Source: Acidobacteriota bacterium (GTDB lineage Bacteria > Acidobacteriota > Terriglobia > UBA7540). Taken from it: a DNA stretch of 32,436 nt. Below are positions 23,913 to 30,749 of this stretch, one piece after another; position 1 is the stretch's first letter, and each line of letters opens with the position of its first letter. The stretch is taken from positions 1-32,436 of the forward strand of contig CADDZJ010000042.1 in the NCBI GenBank assembly GCA_902812415.1, in the 5' to 3' direction. A program made the translations under genes and the position numbers. The notes beneath the pieces were generated by a model. The model was not told the DNA's origin, did not search any database, and was given only the letters and a program-made list of their open reading frames with translations.

Positions 23913-24989
23913 ATGCTGCAAGCCCAAGCGACCGCAAACCTTTTCGGCTTGAACAGCGAGGAGCTGAAGCAACTCGCGATGGAGTATGGCGAGCCGCGTT
24001 ATCGCGGGCGACAGATTTTTCATGACCTCTACGCTCGCCGTCAACAAAACCTGGAAAACCTCACCAATCTAAGCAAGTCTTTCCGCCAGCAGCTCGCGTT
24101 GCGGTTTGCAGTGATTTATCCCAGGGTTCGGGAAAAACTGCCATCGCGCGACGGATCATCGCGCTACCTGCTGGAACTCTCGGATGGCCAGGTTGTTGAA
24201 GCCGTGCACATGCCGGAGAAGAGCCGGGTGACTCTTTGTATTTCGAGCCAGGCGGGCTGCGCCGTCGATTGCCGCTTTTGCTTTACAGCCCTGATGGGCT
24301 TGCAGCGCAACCTCACCGCCAGCGAGATTCTGGGCCAGGTTTACGCCATCGCGCAGGACCAGAGGATGGATTCTCATACGAGGCTCAATATTGTTCTGAT
24401 GGGCATGGGAGAACCGCTGCTCAACTTTGCGCCGGTCATGAAGGCGATCCGAGTGCTGGCCGATCCCGATGGCATGCGAATTCCCTGGCGACGCATCACC
24501 CTATCAACCTCCGGCATCATCCCACGCATTCACGATCTGGCCCACGAGCCTGTGCGGCCCAAGCTGGCCATTTCGCTCAACGCCTCGACCGACGAGCAAC
24601 GCGCGGCCCTGATGCCCGTCAATCGCAAATATCCCCTGGCGGAATTGCTCGCGGCCTGCCGCGCTTATCCCCTGCGACCTCGCGAACTGCTGACGTTTGA
24701 ATACGTCCTGTTGGATGGAGTGAATGACTCGGGAGACGACGCTTTGCGCGTGGCGAAGCTACTCCACGGCTTGCGCGCCAAAGTGAATTTGATTCCCTAT
24801 AATTCCGGCTCCGGCTTGCCCTTTCGGACGCCTCCGTTCCCACGCATTCTTGAATTTCAAGAGATACTGTCCCGCAAGCATGTGCCGGCTTTTATTCGTA
24901 TTTCTCGCGGGCAGGATATTCGCGCCGCGTGTGGCCAGTTGATAGTGGAGCGAACGGAAGCAATGGCCCCTGAAGATCAAAGCCATTAA
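23913..24989 (+). CDS. rlmN: dual-specificity RNA methyltransferase RlmN
   Basis: The 358-residue radical-SAM enzyme methylates A2503 of 23S rRNA and A37 in some tRNAs at C2. The iron-sulphur cluster ligands are Cys116, Cys120 and Cys123 (AGCAVDCRFCF). The Cys that forms the covalent intermediate is Cys340 (RGQDIRAACGQL). The probable base Glu97 is in QVVEAVHMPEKSRVTLC. NIVLMGMGEPLLNF, LSTSGIIPRIHDLA and KLAISLNASTDEQRAALMPVNRKYPL are standard. It converges with pgeF over a 21-base gap with no obvious terminator. Start ATG 23913 gives the usual N-terminal RNA-binding helix (LKQLAMEYGEPRYRGRQIFHDLY). Confidence 0.96.
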   Translation: MLQAQATANLFGLNSEELKQLAMEYGEPRYRGRQIFHDLYARRQQNLENLTNLSKSFRQQLALRFAVIYPRVREKLPSRDGSSRYLLELSDGQVVEAVHMPEKSRVTLCISSQAGCAVDCRFCFTALMGLQRNLTASEILGQVYAIAQDQRMDSHTRLNIVLMGMGEPLLNFAPVMKAIRVLADPDGMRIPWRRITLSTSGIIPRIHDLAHEPVRPKLAISLNASTDEQRAALMPVNRKYPLAELLAACRAYPLRPRELLTFEYVLLDGVNDSGDDALRVAKLLHGLRAKVNLIPYNSGSGLPFRTPPFPRILEFQEILSRKHVPAFIRISRGQDIRAACGQLIVERTEAMAPEDQSH

Positions 24990-25010
24990 GAGCCAGCAAA
25001 TCAATCAAAT

Positions 25011-25928
25011 TCATTCTTTCATTCCAATCACGGTCATCATGCGTCCGGTCGCGCTGCCCTCCTTGCGATAAGAAAAGAAGAGATCGGTTCGGCACGACGT
25101 GCAGAAATCAGCAACCTGAATACGAGCGTGCGGCACACCCGCAGATTTCAACTGACTTTTGACAACGGCCACGAGATCAAGGCCGAGATGTGAACCTTTG
25201 CGGGAAGCGTGTCCGGGCGGCGCCATGGAAAGAAAGCTCATGCCTGAAACCGTGATATGCCTTTCGCCAGATCCTGAAATTTTCCGAAAGAAATCCTCAC
25301 CGTTCACAAAAGCTCCGCAAAAAGCGTCCACCACTTCATCGCCCACTTCGTAACAGCACGCGCGAATCGAAGGCCCCAGGGCAACAAACAAGTCTTGCGG
25401 ACGGGAGCCAAAAATGCGGCGCATTTCGCCGATCGTTTTTTCCACAATGCGCTTCAACGCGCCGCGCCACCCGGCATGGATGGCTCCAACGATGCGCTGG
25501 CGCGAATCCAGCAGCAAAATCGGAATACAATCAGCCGTTCTAACCGTGAGCAAAACTCGGGGCAAAGCGGTCAATAAGGCATCACCGGATATCCTCCGTC
25601 CATCCACCTCGAGGTTGTACGGATATCCTGAAGGAAGGTAATTGAGACGCTCGTGTGCATCTTCGACAACCAGAATTTCGGCGGAATGAATCTGATGTAC
25701 CGAAGACAGGGCGAAGCTCTCCGCTCCCAGGGCTCTAAGAAATTTTCTGCGATTTTTTTCTTGTAAAGAACCTTTGGGAAGGTAGGCGTGACCAAGGTCC
25801 AAGCCTTGGGCTGAAGCGCGAGTTGCCCCGCCCAATCGCGTGCTGAAAGCCTGTACGATCCAGGGGAAACGATTGAGGTTGGAAGCCTCCAGCCATTTCA
25901 GGCCGCCGCGGGATTTGATTGAGAACAT
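25011..25928 (-). CDS. pgeF: peptidoglycan editing factor PgeF (laccase-domain/purine nucleoside phosphorylase family)
   Basis: The 305-residue YfiH-family protein has the zinc and catalytic signature set: SSVHQIHSAEI, LTVRTADCIPILLLD, GAIHAGWRGALKRIV and VADFCTSCRTDLFFSYRKEG. Members have been reported as purine nucleoside phosphorylases/adenosine deaminases and as factors that prevent wrong amino acids in peptidoglycan precursors. The start begins FSIKSRGGLKWLEASNLNRFPWIVQAFSTRLGG, the usual F-S-T-R-x-G-G strand. ATG 25928 lies two bases past the stop of the dehydrogenase gene (TGACGATG), so the two are one operon. Confidence 0.92.
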   Translation of the reverse strand: MFSIKSRGGLKWLEASNLNRFPWIVQAFSTRLGGATRASAQGLDLGHAYLPKGSLQEKNRRKFLRALGAESFALSSVHQIHSAEILVVEDAHERLNYLPSGYPYNLEVDGRRISGDALLTALPRVLLTVRTADCIPILLLDSRQRIVGAIHAGWRGALKRIVEKTIGEMRRIFGSRPQDLFVALGPSIRACCYEVGDEVVDAFCGAFVNGEDFFRKISGSGERHITVSGMSFLSMAPPGHASRKGSHLGLDLVAVVKSQLKSAGVPHARIQVADFCTSCRTDLFFSYRKEGSATGRMMTVIGMKE

Positions 25929-25930
25929 CG

Positions 25931-26986
25931 TCAGGGGTGCAGGAGGATTTTCCCGAAGAAATTCCGGCTCTCCATCTTCCTCTGAGCGGCAGCCGCCTCT
26001 TTCAGGGGGAACGCCGAATCAATCACTGCCTTGAGTTTTCGCTGGCCGATGAATTTCAGCGCCTCAACCAGTTCGCCCTTGCCGCCCATGAAAGAGCCGT
26101 AAAGCGCGCGCTGACGCCCGAAAAGCACCTGTAAGTCAAGCTTCACTTCCGCCCCGGCCGTGACTCCGCAGGTAACGAAGCGTCCGTAAGTGGCCAGTGA
26201 CTGGAAGCAATCCTCCCAAACTGCCGCGCCCACATGATCCAGAACAATATCCACGCCGCGCTTGCCGGTGATTCTCCTTACTTCGCCTGCAATAGATTGG
26301 CAAGTGTGATTGATCACTTCATCGGCTCCAAGGGCTCGCGCCTTTTCAAGCTTTTCGTCCCCGCCAGCCACGGCAATCACTCTGGCCCCGAAGAGCTTTG
26401 CCACCTGAATTGCCGCACTACCCACCCCAGACCCCGCGCCGATCACCAGAACGTCCTCTCCCGGTTTGATGCCAGCGCGAGCGACGAGCATATGCCAGGC
26501 GGTGAGGAAAACCAGGGGTACAGCGGCGGCTTCGTCAAAACTCAGGTCGCCGGAAATGGGCAGGACGTTTGCCTCCGGCGCTCGAACATATTCAGCGTAG
26601 CCGCCATCAACCAGAATGCCAAACAGCGTGTAACTTCGACAAGCGCTGTCCAGCCCCTGAAAGCACTCCGTACAATGCCCGCAACTGATTCCGGGGCACA
26701 AAAGCACGCGGTCTCCCTGCTTCACGTGCTTTACAAGCGACCCCACCTGCGCCGCCACCCCGGAAATATCGCTGCCAAGAATGTGAGGGAATGGGAGCTT
26801 CCAGGCAGGCACTCCCACCCGCAGCCAAAGATCGAGATGATTCAAGGCGCAAGCCTTCACCTCGACCAGAACTTCATTCGCCTCGATCGGCGGTTCGGGA
26901 GCGTCCTCATATTTCAGAACTTCAAGCCCACCGTGCTCGTGAATTCGGACCGCTTTCATCGCATTAACGCTCTCCTTTCCAGTCAT
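25931..26986 (-). CDS. MDR-family zinc-binding dehydrogenase/quinone-oxidoreductase-like
   Basis: The 351-residue protein is a medium-chain dehydrogenase/reductase. The nucleotide-binding motif is [25 protein letters not shown], which favours NADP(H) or NAD(H). The structural zinc ligands are four cysteines in [15 protein letters not shown]. The catalytic zinc ligands of true alcohol dehydrogenases are missing: [10 protein letters not shown] replaces CGVCHTDL, and LGSDISG replaces GHE. This mixed type also occurs in Thermus (from memory). Substrate unknown. Start: ATG 26986 has GGAAGG and AGGGA just upstream. The alternative ATG 26959 gives the customary [12 protein letters not shown]-terminus. 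It is transcribed divergently from mnmG and is coupled to pgeF. Confidence 0.85.
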   Translation of the reverse strand: MTGKESVNAMKAVRIHEHGGLEVLKYEDAPEPPIEANEVLVEVKACALNHLDLWLRVGVPAWKLPFPHILGSDISGVAAQVGSLVKHVKQGDRVLLCPGISCGHCTECFQGLDSACRSYTLFGILVDGGYAEYVRAPEANVLPISGDLSFDEAAAVPLVFLTAWHMLVARAGIKPGEDVLVIGAGSGVGSAAIQVAKLFGARVIAVAGGDEKLEKARALGADEVINHTCQSIAGEVRRITGKRGVDIVLDHVGAAVWEDCFQSLATYGRFVTCGVTAGAEVKLDLQVLFGRQRALYGSFMGGKGELVEALKFIGQRKLKAVIDSAFPLKEAAAAQRKMESRNFFGKILLHP

Positions 26987-27024
26987 CTTCCTTCCCTGTC
27001 TTCGGTAAGGAAGGACGTCAAGTC

Positions 27025-27055
27025 TGGTAGAATAACTTTATTCGATCTCGAAGGA
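27025..27055 (+). promoter_or_regulatory. extended -10 promoter and ribosome site of mnmG
   Basis: TGGTAGAAT (27025-27033) is TG-n-TAGAAT, so transcription would begin near 27040. AAGGA at 27051-27055 is nine bases before the GTG at 27065. The leader would be only about 25 bases. No matching -35 was found. Confidence 0.45.
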
Positions 27056-27064
27056 TACTGGAAA

Positions 27065-29050
27065 GTGACGCCAAGCTTTACTGAGAAATACGACGTGGTC
27101 GTGATCGGAGCCGGGCATGCAGGTTGTGAGGCTGCGATAGCGCCGGCGCGCATGGGCCTGAAGACAGCTCTTTACACCATCAACCTTGATCTCATCGCCC
27201 AGATGTCCTGCAACCCGGCCGTGGGCGGCATCGCCAAGGGACACTTAGTCCGTGAAGTAGATGCCCTGGGCGGAATCATGGGAGAAGTGATCGACTCGAC
27301 GGGCATTCAGTTTCGCCTGCTTAACACCAGCCGCGGGCCTGCCGTGTGCTCGCCTCGGGCACAAGCCGACAAAAAGCAATATCGGGTCAAAATGCGACAA
27401 ACCCTTGAGTCGGAACCCAATTTGAGAATCAAGCAGGCGGAGGTTGTGGACCTTGTTCTGGAAGAACTTCCTGGCTCTTTCCCGAATGGCATACTGAAAC
27501 GCCGCGTCCAGGGCATTCGCCTGCGAGACGGCCGCACCGTCGAAGCCGGCGCGGTGATCGTCACAACCGGAACCTTTCTGAACGGCCTGATTCATTGTGG
27601 CGAACAGACCTATCCTGCTGGACGCTCAGGCGAGCCTCCGGCGGTGATGCTGGGTGAAGCTCTGCGACGGCTCGGCTTCGAGGTGGGAAGGCTTAAGACC
27701 GGAACCCCGCCGCGTCTTGACGCGCGCACGATTGATTTCACGCGGTTCCAGGTGCAGCCAGGCGACCCTCTACCGACCCCGTTCAGCTTTCGGACCAAGG
27801 CCATCACGCAACCTCAGACGGTCTGCTGGATTGGCTACACAAATTCTGAAACTCACCAGATTCTTAGGGTAAATCTGCACCGGTCGCCTCTCTATTCCGG
27901 CCAGATCAGAAGCCTGGGCCCGCGTTATTGCCCCTCGATTGAAGACAAAATTGTAAAATTCCCCGACAAGCTTCAACACCAGATTTTCCTGGAACCCGAA
28001 GGTCTGGATACTTACGAAATCTACGTGAATGGCATGTCCACTTCCATGCCCATTGATGTCCAGGTGGCGATGGTGAAGTCCATTCCGGGACTTGAGAATG
28101 CCGAAATGATTCGGCCCGGCTACGCCATTGAATATGACATGGTTCAGCCGACTGAATTGAATCCGTGGCTTGAAACCAAAAAAATCCATGGTTTATTCCT
28201 CGCGGGCCAGATCAACGGCACGACAGGCTACGAGGAAGCGGCGTGCCAGGGAGTCATGGCGGGCATCAACGCCGGGCTGCGCGTGCAAGGCAAAGATCCC
28301 GTCATCATCGAGCGCACTCGCGGCTACACCGGAATTCTAATTGACGACCTGGTGAGTAAGGGCGCCGATGAGCCTTACCGCATGTTTACCTCGCGCGCTG
28401 AATTCCGCTTGCATCTGCGCATTGACAATGCTGACGAACGGCTGACGCCCATCGGCTACCGCGTAGGCACCATCCGAGAGAAGGATTACGAGGCATTTCA
28501 GGCGAAGCAACAAAGGATTTCTGCCATCTCCAGGTTTTTACTCGAGACTCGTCTTGACCCATCTTCCCGCGTCGGAGATGCCATTTACACCCGTCTTGGG
28601 ATGAAGGCCGGCGGCCAATTTCTTGGGCCGGGAAAATTGACCGGCGCGCAGTTGCTGAAGCGGCCTGAAGTGAAGATCGACGATCTGATGGAATGGATCA
28701 ACGAAGGGCTAGGTAGCGCGGGAATCCGCCTCTCGACGGAGCAGGAGAATTTACTGGCCCGCGAAGAAGCGCGCCGAGTGGAAACGGATTTCAAGTACGA
28801 AGGCTACCTCGCTCAGCAGGAAAAGCAGATCGAGCGCATGAAGCGCGCTGAAGCCCGCCGCATTCCCGAGTGGTTTGATTATCGCAAGGTTTCGGGCCTT
28901 TCGCGCGAAGTGGTGGAAAAGCTCACCCGCGTGCGGCCGCTCACCCTCGGCCAGGCCTCCCGCATTCCCGGAATCACTCCGGCAGCGGTTTCCCTGATGA
29001 ACGTCTATATTGAAATTTTCCAGCGCCAGGCTGCTGAACGAGCTTCCTGA
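27065..29050 (+). CDS. mnmG: tRNA uridine-5-carboxymethylaminomethyl modification enzyme MnmG (GidA)
   Basis: The FAD-binding protein, with MnmE, places carboxymethylaminomethyl on U34 of several tRNAs. From GTG 27065 it has 661 residues, slightly longer than the usual 620-630. FAD motif: [16 protein letters not shown] (GxGxxG, 15-20). Others: [92 protein letters not shown] and [20 protein letters not shown]. The C-terminal helical domain ([39 protein letters not shown]) binds MnmE and tRNA. The frame is open upstream to 26234, but that part lies over the dehydrogenase on the other strand and was rejected. GTG is preferred for its position just before the FAD strand. It converges with the thioredoxin-like gene. 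Confidence 0.95.
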   Translation: MTPSFTEKYDVVVIGAGHAGCEAAIAPARMGLKTALYTINLDLIAQMSCNPAVGGIAKGHLVREVDALGGIMGEVIDSTGIQFRLLNTSRGPAVCSPRAQADKKQYRVKMRQTLESEPNLRIKQAEVVDLVLEELPGSFPNGILKRRVQGIRLRDGRTVEAGAVIVTTGTFLNGLIHCGEQTYPAGRSGEPPAVMLGEALRRLGFEVGRLKTGTPPRLDARTIDFTRFQVQPGDPLPTPFSFRTKAITQPQTVCWIGYTNSETHQILRVNLHRSPLYSGQIRSLGPRYCPSIEDKIVKFPDKLQHQIFLEPEGLDTYEIYVNGMSTSMPIDVQVAMVKSIPGLENAEMIRPGYAIEYDMVQPTELNPWLETKKIHGLFLAGQINGTTGYEEAACQGVMAGINAGLRVQGKDPVIIERTRGYTGILIDDLVSKGADEPYRMFTSRAEFRLHLRIDNADERLTPIGYRVGTIREKDYEAFQAKQQRISAISRFLLETRLDPSSRVGDAIYTRLGMKAGGQFLGPGKLTGAQLLKRPEVKIDDLMEWINEGLGSAGIRLSTEQENLLAREEARRVETDFKYEGYLAQQEKQIERMKRAEARRIPEWFDYRKVSGLSREVVEKLTRVRPLTLGQASRIPGITPAAVSLMNVYIEIFQRQAAERAS

Positions 29051-29059
29051 TGCAGTCGC

Positions 29060-29530
29060 CTACCTTTTCGGCTCCCACTTCGTGAAAAATTCCACGAAGC
29101 TCGCACTATTCATGGATCGCGCATTGCTGAACTGGCCGTCCTTCATGGAATAAAGCAGCTTGCCGCGCGAATCCAGGATAGCCAGCGCGGGAATGCCGTG
29201 ACGAAGAGGAACATCGTACTGGCGGGCGATATCCAGGTTCCGATCATAGCGCCCGACGCTGACCGGGACCACCACAAAGTTTTTCTGAATGATGGAGGCA
29301 AGCTCGCCTTGATGCATTTGCTCATGCAGGGCATGGCAGTCCGGACACCAATTGGCTCCAAAATCGAGGACAATGTTCTTGTGGTCGCGGGAGGCTTCGG
29401 CAATCGCCGAAGCGATTAACTCACGGACATTGGCATTGTCGTCGAAGATCTGTTCGCTGGCGGCCATGGCAAACGGGGCCGCGAAGAAGAAAGCGAGCGC
29501 CAGCGCCGTGATTCTCTTTGGAGTGATCAT
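29060..29530 (-). CDS. secreted thioredoxin-like protein
   Basis: The 156-residue product has a signal peptide (MITPKRITALALAFFFAAPFAMA, likely cut before Ala24) and a thioredoxin domain with WCPDC (Cys62, Cys65). Its later KNFVVVPVSVGRYDRNLDIARQYDVPLRHGIPALAILDSRGKLL carries the strand with cis-Pro (GIPAL) near residue 115. The CPDC pair differs from CGPC of thioredoxin and is seen in DsbD-gamma-like and thioredoxin_7 proteins, which act in the periplasm as oxidants, reductants or chaperones. Start ATG 29530 is set by GGAGG five bases upstream. An in-frame ATG at 29542 gives a less typical signal peptide. The stop is 9 bases from the mnmG stop. Confidence 0.85.
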   Translation of the reverse strand: MITPKRITALALAFFFAAPFAMAASEQIFDDNANVRELIASAIAEASRDHKNIVLDFGANWCPDCHALHEQMHQGELASIIQKNFVVVPVSVGRYDRNLDIARQYDVPLRHGIPALAILDSRGKLLYSMKDGQFSNARSMNSASFVEFFTKWEPKR

Positions 29531-29580
29531 TTGTTCCTCCATAGAAGCTTTGTAAATGTTGATTAACGTCGATAGGAGAG

Positions 29581-29586
29581 ATTATA
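29581..29586 (-). promoter_or_regulatory. candidate -10 box for the thioredoxin-like gene
   Basis: On the minus strand TATAAT lies at 29586-29581, about 50 bases before the ATG. No good -35 was found 16-18 bases upstream. It lies in the 138-base gap between this gene and the end of the phosphorylase gene. Confidence 0.4.
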
Positions 29587-29668
29587 GCCCTGCCTGATAT
29601 TCAGAACCCGCGACTTCATCTTAACATGTAACCGTCAGACTCCGCCGAAAACAAGCTCTTGTTGAATA

Positions 29669-30433
29669 TTAAGTCCGTTGATCGCGTTTTTCGAAAGGGC
29701 AGCTTGATTCAAGCGCCGCACAAAGCGCAAGCTGAAGCTTACGGATCGCCTTATGGCCCGACAATGCCCACCGCACGGTCTCGAACGGCGAGCGGCAAGC
29801 GATCATGGCGGCAGTAAGCCGATCCACTTCACCGCCCTCCCGGAGAGCCGGATTAAAATCGGGAAACTCCCGATCCAGCGAGTCTGATACCACTCGCAGA
29901 ACGGCGCAAGCCACTCCAGCCGGGGTCATCACTTCCAGAATCTGATAGCTTTCCATATCCACCACTTCAGCGCCGCGTTCCGCCAGTTGCAGTTTCTCAA
30001 GCTTCGTAGTGGCAATTCTGCCTGAAGTAATCCCCTTGACCAGTGCGTGAGTGACGCCGCGCGTAGCAAGCCCCTGGCTTAGGCAGTGAATGAGAGCCTG
30101 AGAGCAAGGAAGCTCTTGCTCCCGGGCAGCGCTCAGGCAGCTCCGATATAGAACGACCTCTTCCTCCGGCAGGTTAGGCGAGAGGCTGCCACACGCCCCA
30201 ATGATGATGACCGTTCCGGGCTTTTTGTCAGAATGGAAGGAGTCCCTGACAGCCAGCGCCCACTTCCGGGCGGCGTAAGGCCCGATGCCGGTTACATGGA
30301 GACTCGGCATGCAGTGGTCACGCGCCTGATCGGTTTCCCCTTTTGCTTGCAAACCGAAAGAGGGGGTCTTCAAGGCGCGCTTCAGCGCTCCAGCTTCTGC
30401 GCCTGTGGCCGCGAAGATATGAAGATCGGTCAT
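29669..30433 (-). CDS. nucleoside phosphorylase-fold protein (hopanoid-associated HpnG-like)
   Basis: The 254-residue protein has the PNP_UDP_1 fold. It starts DLHIFAATGAEAGALKRAL, which is like the start of MTA/SAH nucleosidase. Further motifs are VTGIGPYAARKWAL, VIIIGACGSLSPNLPEEEVVLYRS (purine-binding strand), VVDMESYQILEVM (Met-Glu, the ribose ligands) and LRVVSDSLDREFPDFNPALREGG, which carries the catalytic Asp or equivalent. Related genes in hopanoid clusters are HpnG, adenosylhopane nucleosidase. No other hopanoid gene is in view, so a role in MTA/SAH or adenosylhopane turnover is open. The ribosome site is weak (CCGGG next to ATG). Confidence 0.75.
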   Translation of the reverse strand: MTDLHIFAATGAEAGALKRALKTPSFGLQAKGETDQARDHCMPSLHVTGIGPYAARKWALAVRDSFHSDKKPGTVIIIGACGSLSPNLPEEEVVLYRSCLSAAREQELPCSQALIHCLSQGLATRGVTHALVKGITSGRIATTKLEKLQLAERGAEVVDMESYQILEVMTPAGVACAVLRVVSDSLDREFPDFNPALREGGEVDRLTAAMIACRSPFETVRWALSGHKAIRKLQLALCAALESSCPFEKRDQRT

Positions 30434-30749
30434 CCCGGAAAGTGTAAATCGCGCTGATGCGCCACAACCCGTTGCCCGCGTTTAGCTCTTCCTGTCTCAA
30501 CAACAATCAGCAATGCGCGAGCTTTGCCTATCGCTACTTTGCCATGCAGCCTTGCAAAGGAGCAAGGGGGGGTGAAAAAATCACCAAGGCGCACGGGCGC
30601 ACGCCGTGCGCCCCTACAACAGTCTTTTGACTGAAGTCGAACCGAGAGCCAAAGCCCATAGAAGGCAGCCACCTCCGAGCGCTTATCGGGAACACATAAA
30701 CCTCCTTTTATTAAAGAAATTTCTAATTCTTCCGATACTTAAAGATAGG
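30434..30749. other. intergenic region with hairpin cluster
   Basis: These 316 bases lie between two divergently transcribed genes and hold no gene. The middle third has four inverted repeats (listed separately). The rest is AT-rich near 30710-30750 (tttattaaagaaatttctaat, split here only for reading), where the promoter of the PilZ gene is likely, though no clear -35/-10 pair was identified. Confidence 0.5.
30550..30633. repeat. four tandem hairpins in 84 bases
   Basis: Perfect inverted repeats: CCTTGC-6-GCAAGG (30550-30567); GGTGA-AAAAA-TCACC (30571-30585); GGGCGCACG-C-CGTGCGCCC (30595-30613); CAGTC-TTTT-GACTG (30620-30633). The third resembles a GC-rich palindrome often seen in soil and sediment genomes (from memory). 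Together they could be a composite repeat, a small structured RNA or a transcription barrier. Confidence 0.6.

Noticed and set aside
26234-27064. Upstream extension of the mnmG frame
   Set aside because: It lies wholly over the dehydrogenase on the other strand. MnmG proteins start just before the FAD-binding strand.
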